64,000 nt of DNA from Eucommia ulmoides. Taxonomy: Eukaryota; Streptophyta; Magnoliopsida; Garryales; Eucommiaceae. The notes below the pieces were generated by a model. That model had not been told where the DNA came from and searched no databases. It was given only the letters and a program-made list of their open reading frames with translations. The DNA lies in NCBI GenBank assembly GCA_016647705.1, contig CM028326.1:23575901-23639900 (forward strand), in the 5' to 3' direction. The position numbers and the translations under genes are program-made. This document shows positions 24,143 through 35,839 of this stretch, in pieces. Positions within the stretch are counted from its first letter, which is position 1; every line of letters begins with the position of its first letter.

Positions 24143-24494
24143 TGTAATACCCCGGAAATTTATATTTTGAGAAATATTATTTTATATAAGTTTAATATTT
24201 TCGGATTATTTTGTAAATTTATGGTATAAATAATAGTTGATAATTTTTGGAAGTAAAATGTTAATTTTAAATTGACTTTTAAAAGTTTTAGGACTATTGT
24301 GTTATTTAAAATATAATTTTAAGAGTTTTGGGATATAATTATTTTTTTTTTATTTTGAAGGGGGACATTGTGTAAATAAATAAATCAAATAAAAAATATT
24401 CACGGTTTGAAATTGATTCCCTCTTAAAGAAGGAATCAATCTAAAACCACACACATATATATTCATGTAGTTAAACTTGACAAATGTCTTATTT

Positions 24495-24527
<33 letters not shown>

Positions 24528-25528
24528 ATGAATGAATGAATGAATGATGAGCTACATATGGCCATATATATATTAGATACCAGTTTTATTATTAGGATGA
24601 TCAGTAGATATAAGCATATCAATATATATTAAGGGTTTTAAGGTTACAGGTTTAAACGCGATTTATATATATATATATATATATATATGATATCTTGAAT
24701 TTTTTTTAAGCGAGAAATATCGATTTCGGTTTGAATTTCGGCTTCGAATTTTAGGTAGAATTTCTAACTCTTTTAATATATATATTTAATCTCTCCACAT
24801 ATTGTGTGGTTTATGTTACTACTGTTATAATTGTTGTTTTTCATGAAATATTTATGAATACATATTATGTGAAAATTATGTAAGATACACGTTTATGTGT
24901 TTGGTTGTGGATTGATTAAATGCACGTATTAGAGAAGTTGAAACTCTACTGAGCGTTGACTCATAATCCCACAGTTTTGATTGCAGGGCCGGCGAAAATG
25001 AAACTGTGCCAAGAATTTTTATTTGAATTTCTATTTAATTTGTAATAGTTGTATTTATTATTTACGGTTGAAAAATTGACGAGAAGATTATGTGGATTGA
25101 AACGTATGGTAAAGTTGAATACAGTGCAATAACGTATGATATGCAATAATTTATTCGCATACGTTGGAATTGAATTGTACCACTTTATAATTTGGAGTTA
25201 TCAAAGCAGGGATGTATTTGGAATTATCAAAGTATTTTTAGTGAGTTATACTCCCAATCAATACCCTATTAATTATCAAAGCAGTTTTAGTGAATTTGGA
25301 AATATTACTTAGGTAGTATTTGGGAATTGCAATTTCGGAATTGAATTTGAAGTGTAAACGTGTTCTTTTTTTTTTTTTTTTTTTAGAACTGAATTCAAGT
25401 TATGTTTTCAAATTTAAAAATTTTAATTTTCCAGATTTTTATGAGATGAAATATTGGTTATTCAGCTTTAATGTTAATTCTCCAAGGGGTGAAACTGCGT
25501 GGCGGCTCTGGAAAATCGAGTTATTAAA
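24143..25528 (+). repeat. 5' LTR of Tekay-like element
   Basis: Begins TGTAATACCCCGG. It contains a (TAA)n-(TGAA)n microsatellite (about 24505-24546) and TA runs, and ends about TTATTAAA, just before the tRNA-Met primer site. It is colinear with 33287-34742. Confidence 0.88.
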
Positions 25529-25531
25529 AAG

Positions 25532-25543
25532 TGGTATCAGAGC
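25532..25543 (+). other. Primer-binding site, initiator tRNA-Met type
   Basis: TGGTATCAGAGC complements the 3' end of plant initiator tRNA-Met. It lies three bases inside the LTR end, where minus-strand DNA synthesis would start. Confidence 0.92.
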
Positions 25544-25931
25544 GGGTTTACGATTACCCTAGGCTTGGGTTATAGTACCCATTACTCATAATAAGTGAAG
25601 TAATACTTAAAAAATAAATAAAAATCGTATAATTCATTAATTCATCCAAAAAAAAAAAAAAAAAAAACATGCAAAATAAGAAAAAAATTGTGGACGGTTC
25701 TATTTTGGTTCTTTGCCGCTATATTATTGTATCAATGTTCTTTTTTATTTTTTTATTTTTTTTTTTTATTTATTTTTGATTTCCTAAACTACTTGTGTGA
25801 GCATTTATTTTTATTTTTGCCACCAAAATCCATTGTAGATTTTGGTCTATTCTCTGATCATGTTCTTTTGTTGTGAACTATTAAAGGTCAGCACTATTAG
25901 ATGCACAACTTAGTTTCCACAAAGTAGTAGA

Positions 25932-26300
25932 ATGAAAAAATATCCGTTACCTCAAGTTTGGTTACATCTGGTAGAACATAAGCGTAAATTTATTTTAGGA
26001 TATCAATTTTTAAACAATATGAGCGGTAGTATAACAATAACCCCTAGCAATGTTATTTTTTGTGTAGAAATACCAATCATAGCATCAGAGTTTTCACATA
26101 TGAAGCGTGGTGGAACCCATAATTGTGGTTGTTTAGCAAATCAGAATAGCATAGTTAAAAACAATTCGATGATAGCTTTTTCAAAAGAAGATTGTTTTAG
26201 TAATGAAGAATTTAGTGGATATCGGACACTTGTTAGTATGTTCTCAATCTTGTTCTTTGAAATTTGTTCTAGAAAAGTGATACCTATAAGAATAGTGTAG
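25932..26300 (+). CDS. Unrecognised 122-codon ORF inside Tekay-like element
   Basis: An ATG-started open frame of 122 codons lies in the internal region, where gag would be expected. It is more even in base composition than its surroundings. The protein has two hydrophobic stretches (about residues 38-52 and 100-110) and Cys-rich GGTHNCGCLANQNS near residue 60-75, but no zinc-knuckle or RT motif. I do not recognise it. It could be a degraded gag or captured fragment, or a chance ORF. Confidence 0.2.
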   Translation: MKKYPLPQVWLHLVEHKRKFILGYQFLNNMSGSITITPSNVIFCVEIPIIASEFSHMKRGGTHNCGCLANQNSIVKNNSMIAFSKEDCFSNEEFSGYRTLVSMFSILFFEICSRKVIPIRIV

Positions 26301-26799
26301 CTGATGTTTTTGTTTTGGTTTTGACACTTCGGATCCATGAAGTTAAACCAAAATCTCATTTTGGTCCCTACACTTTCAATTTGAACATATTAACATCTTA
26401 GGTGGCGTTTGATTAATACAACTTATTAATAAGTAATACTTGGCAAGTGTCGTGTTAGTCGTGGACCCTAGGGTTATCGTTTTAAAAATGTGTTTCCTGT
26501 CTTCTATGTAAATTATCAAATTATATTTTTCGTATTCAATTGAAAAAAAACGTGTTGCAAAAAATGGACAATTTTATGATGTTAAAAAGATCAAGTAGAA
26601 TTTTAAAGGTGAAAAATGATTTTTATTATCCTGTTATGCCATAGTTATCTCGTCAGGAGGGCATGTTCTGCGACATGTGGTTGGTCTTTACAGAAGGGCA
26701 TGTCATGTAGGACGTTGTTGTTGTGACCTAGCAGCAGGGTAAGCCTTGCAAATGGTTGAATATGTTGTTGATATGTTAAGACTTGATAGCAAGGCAAGT

Positions 26800-27238
26800 T
26801 GTAAGACCCGAGTTTTGAATGGACATAATTTTTAATTATATTTTAGAACATTTAGAAAATAACGGGGTGCATTGTTTTATTTAATATTTACTTTAAAAAA
26901 AATTAGGGATCAATTATCATTTTTAAAATATTAATCTTAAATTTTGGGCTTAAATGATATCTTAAAGAGATTTTGAGGGAGATTAGTGTAATTTAGAAAA
27001 AAAAAAATATAATAATCTAATTCAAATGTGATAAAGATCAAATAAAAAATAAAAAATAAAAAAAATCCTTATTTTAAATCATGGATAAGGTCAAAAAAAA
27101 AAAATAAAAAAAATAATAATGTTGTGGATGTGAACTTAAGGTAAAAAATAAAAAAAAAAAAAAATTGTGGACATGAAGTTGCGGTAAAAAAAAAAAAAAA
27201 AAAAAAAAAGAAGAGACAAACCGATGGTGGAGCAACTT

Positions 27239-27288
<50 letters not shown>

Positions 27289-28818
27289 TGTGGTTATTTA
27301 TACGGACAAATATATATGTATATTTATATGTCAAAACTATATACGTGGATTCGAGAAATATAGTTGGTATAAATATATTTAATTCGCAAAGAATATAATT
27401 TAAAATAAAAATTATAAATTTTACTAAAACGATAATTTTTAGTATTCCGTCGACTAATAAATTTTTTGACTGTTGATTAACGTTTTCTACTAATTACATT
27501 ATTAACGGGAAGAATTTTATAGTCATTGTTCTAATAATTTCTATACAGTTAATATTAACTTACGAAAACTAAGCGTTTAATAATTTCGTATAATCAAAAG
27601 TTGGGAATGAAAAATGGTGCATGTTAGGGCCACGCATTGCATAGTAGATTTATTTTAAATAAATTCTTAGTTTAGCCTATTTGGTTGTTAAGTTCACTGG
27701 CAATGCCACCCGCATAGTATTTCAACGACAGTGTTTTTAGTAGCGTAAAATTGAGGTAACTGTACTGTCTTCTATGTAAATTGACAAATTATATTTTTGT
27801 ATAAATTGTGAATTTTTTTTATTAAAATAGACGATTTTATAACTTATGTGGATCAGCTAAGTTTTTAAAGGTGAAAAGTGATTTTTATTATCCGATCATG
27901 CCATAGTTATCTTCTCGTCAGGAGGGCATGTCCTGCTAGATGTGGATTACCTGCTAGACAAGACTTGCATGGTGAATATATGTTGTTTCCTGTCAGGCAA
28001 GTCCTGCAGGGTGGATATGTTGTTACCTATCAGGCAAGTTCTGCAGGGTGAATATTTATTGTTACCTATCAGGCAAGTCTTGCAGAGTGGATATTTATTG
28101 TTACTTGTGAGGCAGGTCCTACAGGGTGTATATATGTTGACCTGTCAAGAGTGCAAATCTTGTGGGTGACTGCCCCTACCATTGGGGATATTAAATGGCC
28201 CTGACACTGATAGTTACTTTAGACGGCACAGTTGTACAGGTTATGGTACCGTCGTAACTCCCGATCGTGAGGTGAAATGATCCTATAGCTAGTAGGAAAA
28301 TATAAGTGCGGTATCTTATTATATGTTGAAACGTTTGGATTTGTTGATTTAAATACATTATTTTATTGCAATGATGACAGTGAAATTTTATTCCGGCTGG
28401 GTATGAGGTTATATTATATTATATTTTAAAAAGTGATATTTGATAATTATGCTTGATCCATAAAATATTTTTATATTATGAGGACAGTACACCGATAAAA
28501 TATTTGGTTTCAGGTGCCGCAACTAGAAACAGGTCTACAATTGACACTAGGTAGAGTCAGAAGGTGGTGTCATTTTGGAGGGTTGGCTGGATAGATGTGA
28601 ACCGTGAAAGGTTAAATTTTTTTTTGTGATTTTGTTGTAAATATTTGGGACAAGTGTATTCCCAAATTTTGAAGTGAGTAAATATATTTTTTTGAAAAAA
28701 AATGATCTATAGCAGTGCATATATATATATATATATATATTTGTTGATCAATCAGGTAACGTCGAGTCGACGTTACGCCCGGCCTCGAGCAATGGGGCCT
28801 GGGGGGAGGGGTGTGACA
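26800..28818 (+). mobile_element. Solo LTR, TGTAAGACCC-type chromovirus family
   Basis: Begins TGTAAGACCCGAG and ends GGGGTGTGACA, flanked on both sides by an identical CAAGT (26795-26799 and 28819-28823). The 2019-bp length and the GC-rich tail (ACGTCGAGTCGACGT, CCCGGCCTCGAG) fit a Tekay/Del-type LTR. No internal region is present. Inside it lie an R repeat (about 27769-28505) and a 48-bp minisatellite. Poly-A tracts and (TA)n near 27180-27285 are part of it. Confidence 0.85.
27925..28165 (+). repeat. 48-bp minisatellite, about five units
   Basis: Units read TGTTACCTATCAGGCAAGT, CTTGCAG (or CCTGCAG) and GGTGGATAT. The period is close to 48 bases, so one plus frame translates as a repeated LLPIRQVLQ-like 16-residue motif (27942-28169). 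That frame is a by-product of the repeat length. Confidence 0.8.
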
Positions 28819-29554
28819 CAAGTCCTGTTGGTAGTTGAATATGTTGTTGATATGATAGTTTATACCATTATGTTGGCTCTTACCATTGGAAATATTGAGT
28901 GACCCTAACACTGATTGCAACCTCAGATTGCACAGTTGTACAGGTTATGGAACTGTTGTAACTTCTGATCATGAGCTGAAACGATCCTATGACTAGTAGG
29001 AAAGTATGTTTCTGGTATTTTGTTATATAAAAGTGATTTGATTGGTTGATTTATATTCAGTTGACTTAAATTAAATTATTTTATCATAATGATATTCGTG
29101 GAATTTTGCTATTACTCATTATATGATTATATTTTATTTTGAAAAGTGGTGTTTGATAAATATACTTGATCCATAAATTATTTTTATATTTTGAAGACAA
29201 TATACCAATAAAGTAAGTCCATTATCTTCTATGTAAATTGTTAAATTATATTTTCATACTAAAATGTAAAAAGAAAAAGTTTATTAAGATAGATTATTTT
29301 ATAACGTGATACAGATCAAGTAACTTTTAAAATGCGAAAAATGATTTTATTATCCGACTATGCCATAGTGTAATCCCGACAGAAGGACATGTCCTGTGAG
29401 ATGTTGTTAGTCCTAACAGGAGGGCATGTTCTGTAGGACATTGTATTGAGACCTGACAGGATGACAAGTCTTGCAGGTGATTTATATATGTTGTTGTTGT
29501 TGTTGACGATGATGATTATCATCATGATATAGTACTTTATACCACGTGTTGGCT

Positions 29555-30987
29555 TGATCGCTAAAAAATAATACCCTTAAATTGGTACCGCGATACTGAT
29601 GTAGTACGGTGTTCAAGTAGGGTGTCGAACCACAGAGATCGGTCTTGTAATTATCAATTTCTAATTATTTTTTCTTTCTTTAGTGAAAACGATTTTGATT
29701 TTAAAATAAGAAAAGAAAATACTAAATCTAAAATAAAAATAAAATAAAGAACCAGGATAGGAATTGTGGGATTAGTATTTTGAGAATTATGTTTTTCTCG
29801 TATTTTCTATTTAAATCGGATTTGTATAAACGAGTGTTCCTAACTACAAGCTGGAACTACTCAGAAATATATGGATTGTTATTCTCCGGCATGATCTATT
29901 TTCGGTATTTAATTCCTACATTAAATTAATCTAAGGTGAATTAAAATCTAGGCATAAACCATCCAGACCAATAATCAATCCCCAAGAATACGATTGTGTG
30001 GCCATTAAATCAAGACCACAGGTGCAAGATTTAATATTCTAACAATAATTGAATTCAAATCAAAATCTCTACAAGAACATTTTGACAATAAATTCAATTA
30101 TAATTAAATTCATTTTTACGAACGGAATTCCTTCCACACAATTGTTTATACGAAATCCAAATTTAAATAAGAAAAATACAATATTACATAAATTCAAAAG
30201 TACAATACCACAACCCTAACCTGGTTGAAGGCAGTTAGCTTCTCATTATTGCATTGAGTGGTATTTTCTCGGATAATATCCTCACAAACACCATTTACAC
30301 TTTGTACCCCAAACTATTCTCCCTTCCAAAAATAAAAATGAAATAAAAGAAAAACAAATAAGAAAATACTACAACTATTCTAAGAATGAAGTAGGAATAT
30401 GGATTCTTTTTTTGCTCTCAAACCTCCCTTCTATTTATAGGATCAAAAATGTGAGTTTTGGGGTGAATTTGAGTCAAAAGAGGAGGCTAGGAGTGCAAAA
30501 AATCAAATATGGAGGCCAATGGGGTTGTTGTGGAATTTGTCCACCGGAGTGGGCGCGGGTCGGGCCAAATCGGGCCGGGTTCGGGTCAAAATAGTTTGAC
30601 CCGCAGCACTATGTGGCTGCACAGAAGGACCATCTTCAAACGGTTGTATCTTTTTCATACGAACTCCGATTTGGCTTTATAACCAGTCGTTGGAAAGCTT
30701 AGAGAGTCTAATTTCATATGAAACTTGTATCATCTCAGAATTCCAACTGTATAATTAGTTATGTCCAAAACAATGGACAGTGGTCTTCATTCTAGTGCCG
30801 AAAATCGCGACTTTTATCCGTTTGATCATTTTCTCTGAATTTTGCTCCAAATTAACATGGTTTTGTACCATTTTCAAAATCCTAAAAAAACAAATAAAAT
30901 AACTTAATTTATAATATTTTAATTTATTTAAAAGATTAACAAAACTTAATTTAGTGGTATTAGATCGCACAAAATGAGGTGCGATCA
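29555..30987 (-). mobile_element. Solo LTR Z (minus), perfect TSD TGGCT
   Basis: On the plus strand it begins TGATCGCTAAAA and ends GGTGCGATCA, so the tips are inverted TGATCGC/GCGATCA. The identical TGGCT flanks both sides (29550-29554 and 30988-30992). On the minus strand it starts TGATCGCACC. It holds text seen in many plant gypsy LTRs (AACTCCGATTTGG, GTTGGAAAGCTTAGAG on the plus strand near 30660-30705). A block near 30940-30970 is shared with the LTR at 44402-46299 (TTAATTTAGTGGTATTA). It has no internal region. Confidence 0.88.
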
Positions 30988-31035
30988 TGGCTCCTACCAT
31001 TAGAGATATTAAATGGCTCTGACACTGATTGCAAT

Positions 31036-32745
31036 TAGGACTGAAAAAACAAGTATTTACACGATGACACGACACGAGATCGACACGAAATTATCAACGA
31101 CATGAGACCGACACGAAATTATCAGATCTGGATTTTACTTATTAGGTATCGAGTCGTTATTGTGTCAGACTCGATAACCTGATAAGAAATAGTGTAGGTT
31201 ATCAGGTTGACTTGATAACCCAATAGGTTACACGATAAGACACGCTAAGAATTTCGTGTATTCAAGTTACATGATAACCTGAGATCTAATAGGTTACCTG
31301 TTAATTTAATAAATTATTTTTACACTCCCAAATTATTAAATATTATAATTTAGTACCTAATATATATATATATTCACATTTTCCTAACCCTAGCCATTTG
31401 ATATTCGTTCTCGTGGCTGCTCACTTCGTTCTCTCTCTCTTCATCGCTGCTCCACAAGATGATGACGACCATCGCTGCTCCACAAGACGACGACCGCCGC
31501 TGTTTCATTTTGTACTCTCTCCCTTCGTCGCTGCTCCACAAGACGACGACGACCGCCACTGTTTGCATCTCAGCCGTTCGTTCGACTCCAGGTAGCTGTT
31601 ACTATCACATTTCATTTTTTTCTGGTAGATTTGAAGGTTTACTTAGGGATCAATAGATCTATTTTTGTCCAGATATTTGTTATAATTTCTAATTGTTTTT
31701 TATTTCTTAGTTCCACCGTTTGTCGTTCGTCGTTCGAATCTGAGCAAAATCTCAGTCATCGTTCGTCGAATCTTCTATTATTTGGTGAGTGAAATCAGGG
31801 TTTTTATTTTGAAAATATGTTATTTTTGTGATTGTTCTCAAATTTCTCAGTTCTACAGTTCGTCTTTCGAATCTCAGTCGCCGTTCTCGAATTTTCTGGT
31901 AAGTGAGGGAGTGAAATCAGGATTTTTATTTTGTAAAGTACGTTATTATTCTTATTTGTGTTTGTGCTTGATATTTTCTTCATAGATCCATATTCATTTG
32001 TCATTGATCTAAATTTTCTTTGAATTGGTGAGTAAAATCTGCATTGGTGATATTTTCTCCACAAATCCATTGTGTTTCTAATTATGTTTTGAATTGGTGA
32101 GTGAAATCTGTATTTTGTTAATTATAAAAAATTCATTAATTGTTGAATATTGATATTATAAATTGTCTTTCTAAAATTTTATTTTTTTGTTGCTGTACAG
32201 GAGTAAGGTCTTTGACAACTGGAAAGTCACTAGTTTATTATGTTTATTATGGATCTATTGATAATTAATTTAAGATATTCCATATTTGGTGGTGTTATGT
32301 AAATAATGTTGGTGTTGGTATTTTTTTTTTTTTTTTTGCGTGACATTGTAAATGTAATGATGATTTTTTTTTTTTTTTTGGTTTGTTTTGGTTGAACTAG
32401 TTTTTTTTTTTTTCTTTTGTAAATAAATTTTGTTAACATGGTGTTAACTTAACAGGTCATTAATGTGTAATGGGTTAACATATAATGGGTAGGTTAATGT
32501 GTAATGGAAACCTATCAAATTTTATCGTGTCGTGTTTACCTGATAGGTTTCGTGTCATCGTGTGACATAAAAAATTATCATGTCGTGTCATGTCGTGTTG
32601 ACACGATAATTTTTGTATCGTGTTTGTGTTTGGGTAGTCTGACACGATATGTTTATCGTGTCGTGTTCATATTTGGATTTTATCGTGTTTTGTGTTATCG
32701 TGTAATGACCTGTTACGCGATCTGTTACCTGCTTTGTCAGCCCTA
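31036..32745. mobile_element. Non-autonomous hAT element, 1710 bp
   Basis: Left end TAGGACTGAAAAAACAAG and right end (minus strand) TAGGGCTGACAAAGCAGG form imperfect inverted repeats. Flanks are ATTGCAAT (31028-31035) and ATTGCAAC (32746-32753), an 8-bp duplication with one transition. Subterminal zones repeat ACACGACACG and its complement CGTGTCGTGT. The centre has a CGACGACG/CTGCTCCACAAGA triplet-rich repeat (31445-31565) and several repeats of GGTGAGTGAAATC-type donor-like text (31780-32110), resembling a leader exon and intron. No transposase is present. It is inserted in R repeat copy 3. Confidence 0.85.
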
Positions 32746-33273
32746 ATTGCAACCTTAGATTGCACGGATATGTTACGATACCGTTATATCTCCCGATCGT
32801 GAGATAAACGATCTTATGGCTGACAATGAAATATGTGGTACTTTATTATATAAAAGTTGATATATTGATTTAAATTCAGTTGTTTATTTTGATATGGCTA
32901 AGTGTGTGGCTATATTTTTGTTGGAATGTAGATTTTGATAAACGTGCTTGATCTATAAATTATTTTTATATGAGGAAGACAGTACATCGATAAAATATTC
33001 AGATAGATATTGGTCCGCTACTAGTGATAGGTAGGGTTAGAGTATGGGATAATTATTGTGATTTTTTTGGAAAACTTTATATGCATTTATTGGTCGAAAT
33101 TACCATGATGTTTTAAAAATATATTTATTGCTATTTTTTATTAGAATAGTACAGCAGGAGCGTGGTGGTGACTTTCGGTTATTATTGTTTAACCGAGAGT
33201 GACTAATGTGACAGTGCGATGCGATCCTGAATTATTTTTATTTTGAATGAAATTTTGAGGACGAAATTTATTT

Positions 33274-33285
33274 AAAGGGGGTAGA
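33274..33285 (+). other. Polypurine tract of Tekay-like element
   Basis: AAAGGGGGTAGA lies one base before the 3' LTR. This is the site from which plus-strand DNA synthesis is primed. Confidence 0.85.
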
Positions 33286-33286
33286 T

Positions 33287-33613
33287 TGTAATACCCCAAA
33301 AATTTTATTTTGGAAAATATTATTTTGTATAAGTTTAATATTTTCGGATTATTTTAGAAATTTATGGTATAAATAATAATTGATAATTTTTGGAAGTAAA
33401 ATGTTAATTTTAAATTGACTTTTAAAAGTTTTGGAATTATTGTGTTATTTAAAATATAATTTTAATAGTTTTGAGATATAATTAATATTCTTTTTTATTT
33501 TAAGAGGGACATTGTGTAAATAAATAAATTAAATAAAAAATATTTACAGTGTGAAATCGATTCCTTCTTAAAGAATGAATCAATTTAAAACCAACCACAC
33601 ACACACACACACA

Positions 33614-33664
<51 letters not shown>

Positions 33665-33696
33665 TCATGTGGTTAAACTTGACAAGTGTCTTATTT

Positions 33697-33749
<53 letters not shown>

Positions 33750-34742
33750 ATGAATGAATGAAAGAGCTGTATATGACTATATATATATATATATATTAGA
33801 TAACAGTTTCATTGTTAGGATGATCAGTAGATATAGGCATATCAATATATATTAAGGGTTTTAAGGTTACAGGTTATATATATATATATATATATATGAT
33901 ATCTTGAATATTTTTTTAAGCGAGAAATATCGATTTCGATTTCATATTTTCGGTAGGATTTCTAACTCTTTTAATATTTATATTTAATCTATCCACGTAT
34001 TGTGTAGTTTATGTTACTACTGTTATAATTATTGTTTTTCATGAAATATTTATGAATACGTATTATGTGAAAATTATATGAGATACACGTTTATATGTTT
34101 AGTTATGGATTGATTAAATGCACGTATTAGAGAGGTTGAAATTCTATTGAACGTTGGCTCACAACTCCACAGTTTTGATTGCAGGGCCTATGATAATGAA
34201 ACTGCGTCAGGAATTTTTATTTGAATTTCTATTTAATTTATAATAGTTGTATTTATTATTTACGGTTGAAAAATTGACAAGAAGATTATGTGGATTGAAA
34301 CGTATTGTAAAATTGAATGCACTGCAATAACGTGTCATACGCAATAATTTTTTAGCATACGTCGGAATTGAATTATACCACTTTATAATTTGGAGTTATC
34401 AAAGCAAGTATGTATTTGGAATTATCAAAGCAGTTTGGGAATAATATACTAATTATCAAAGCATTTTTAGTGAGGTATACTCCCAATCAATACCCTATTA
34501 ATTATCAAAGCAGTTTTAGTGAATTTGGAAAGGTTACTTAGGTAGTGTTTGGGAATTGCAGTTTCGGAATTGAATTTGAAATGTAAACATGTTTTTTTAA
34601 GAACTGAATTTAGTTACGTTTTCAAATTTAAAAATTTTAATTTTTCAAATTTTTATGAGATGAAATATTGGTCATTCGACTTTAATGTTAATTCTCCTAG
34701 GAGAGAAACTGTGTGGTGGCCCTGGAAAATCAGGCCGTTAAA
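33287..34742 (+). repeat. 3' LTR of Tekay-like element
   Basis: Begins TGTAATACCCC after the polypurine tract. It is colinear with the 5' LTR and ends about GGCCGTTAAA. It is longer because of a compound (AC)n-(AT)n-(TAA)n-(TGAA)n microsatellite at about 33592-33760. Confidence 0.88.
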
Positions 34743-35051
34743 CTTTTTTTTTTCCTCTCATCTTCTCTCTCTATCTCATATATATGAATATATAGTATAT
34801 ATATTAAAAAAATAGATCCAAGTTATCCGAAGCTTGGATCTATGAATCCAAGCACGGCTCAATTTTTTTAATTATATATATATATATATATATATTTGGG
34901 TTGAATGAAACAATGTGATTTTGGCATTTGAAATGGGTATGATTTTGGAAGTAATTTTAATATTAGAGAGATGGTGAATGGTTGGGGGTGGTTGGCGTGG
35001 TGGATGGTGAACATTGTTGTAGAGTTTATATATATATATATATATATATAC
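34743..35051. other. Middle piece of the outer inverted-repeat element
   Basis: Low-complexity sequence lies between the two large LTR elements: poly-T, a short inverted repeat (GATCCAAG...CTTGGATC near 34816-34842), TA runs, and a TGGTTGGGGGTGG tract. No gene. If the nest is read correctly this is the centre of the 23752-53647 element. Confidence 0.5.
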
Positions 35052-35543
35052 TGTTAGGAAATCTCTTTTCTAAATCTATATTAGGTAACATATTTTTAAT
35101 TCAATTATATTAGCTATTTAATTTAATAGACTGAAATTAAGTGATCTAATTTGGGTAAGTCCGTAAACTACTCGAAATAATGTGGGTTGGTTGAGTAAAT
35201 ACCGGTTTTATTGTGTTGATTAAGGGATTATGAGAACTCTAATTACACAATATAAAAGGATGTTTATAGGTTATGGTCTCCAATATACCAAATAACAATA
35301 TAGTTTCCCTTCCCCCCATCTGGAGAGATGACGCTCCCATTGAGGAACTAAGGCGAATTGGTTGAGGAAGACCACAAACTACCCCATTATCGATCGATTG
35401 TCATAGTATTTCTGCAAAAACAGGCGATCGTTCATAATGGATCTAGGAATACTTGTTTATGTATTTGTATAACTTTTGGTGATTTGACAAGTTGATTAGG
35501 GTTTATAGAAACGATTGAGTTCTATAGCATTTAATTCCCAATA
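35052..35543 (+). repeat. 5' LTR of copia element
   Basis: Runs from TGTTAGGAAATC to TTCCCAATA (expected CA end, one transition), 492 bp. Its halves match 41102-41214 and 52868-53260. Confidence 0.9.
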
Positions 35544-35544
35544 A

Positions 35545-35557
35545 GTAGTATCAGAGT
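35545..35557 (+). other. Primer-binding site of copia element (degenerate)
   Basis: GTAGTATCAGAGT is one or two changes from TGGTATCAGAGC, the initiator tRNA-Met site usual for copia elements. Confidence 0.7.
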
Positions 35558-35839
35558 CTACTTCATGTTGAATCTTTAGGGTTCTTAGAGTTTTCAAGTT
35601 CATGGTAGAAGTTTTAGGGTTTGAAGCCTGAATGTTCATGACAGAATTTTAGGGTTTGTGTTTTCTCTATTAAATTTTTTTTTTTTTTTTTTTGTAAAAT
35701 CGTGGGAGAAAACATTAGGGTTATGTGTGATTTGATTTATTATCGTTTAAAACTACATATTTGCTATGGATTTAAGGAAAGAAAAACCTTTTTTTGGAGA
35801 AAAAAATTAGGTATTTTTCGCTGCTCAAAATAAAGAAAC

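Larger units (their letters stand above)
26496..29215 (+). repeat. R repeat copy 1 (split by inserted LTR)
   Basis: The unit starts TCTTCTATGTAAATT and runs through CCATAGTTAT, TCAGGAGGGCATGT, TACCATTGG, CCTAACACTGATTGCAACCT, a GTTGTAACTTCTGATCATGAG block, and ends near ACAATATACCAATAAAG. It is interrupted by the solo LTR at 26800-28818. Copy 2 lies within that LTR (about 27769-28505). Copy 3 is at about 29224-33005, itself split by two insertions. Copies 1 and 3 are adjacent in the host element, so they form a tandem duplication of about 0.7 kb. Confidence 0.65.
29224..33005 (+). repeat. R repeat copy 3 (split by LTR and hAT)
   Basis: Starts ATCTTCTATGTAAATTG and resumes after the solo LTR at 30988 (GGCTCCTACCATTAGAGATA). 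It is broken again by the hAT at 31036-32745, then continues (GATTGCACGGATATGTTACG) to about GACAGTACATCGATAAAAT. It has the same block order as copies 1 and 2. Confidence 0.65.
24143..34742 (+). mobile_element. Tekay-like Ty3/gypsy LTR element without gag-pol
   Basis: The 5' LTR (24143-25528) and 3' LTR (33287-34742) both begin TGTAATACCCC. Right after the 5' LTR lies TGGTATCAGAGC (25532-25543), the primer site for initiator tRNA-Met. Just before the 3' LTR is a clean polypurine tract, AAAGGGGGTAGA (33274-33285), preceded by GAGGACGAAATTT, text typical of the Tekay/Del chromovirus group. The internal region carries no recognisable gag, protease, RT or integrase, so it is a non-autonomous or eroded element. 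Its flanks (CTATC, CTTTT) do not form a clear duplication. Two solo LTRs and a hAT are inserted inside. Confidence 0.88.

Noticed and set aside
37-27335. Low-complexity ORFs rich in Phe, Ile, Tyr and Lys (for example 511-741, 777-1034, 27074-27334)
   Set aside because: They are translations of poly-T, TA and GA tracts with no codon bias or motif.
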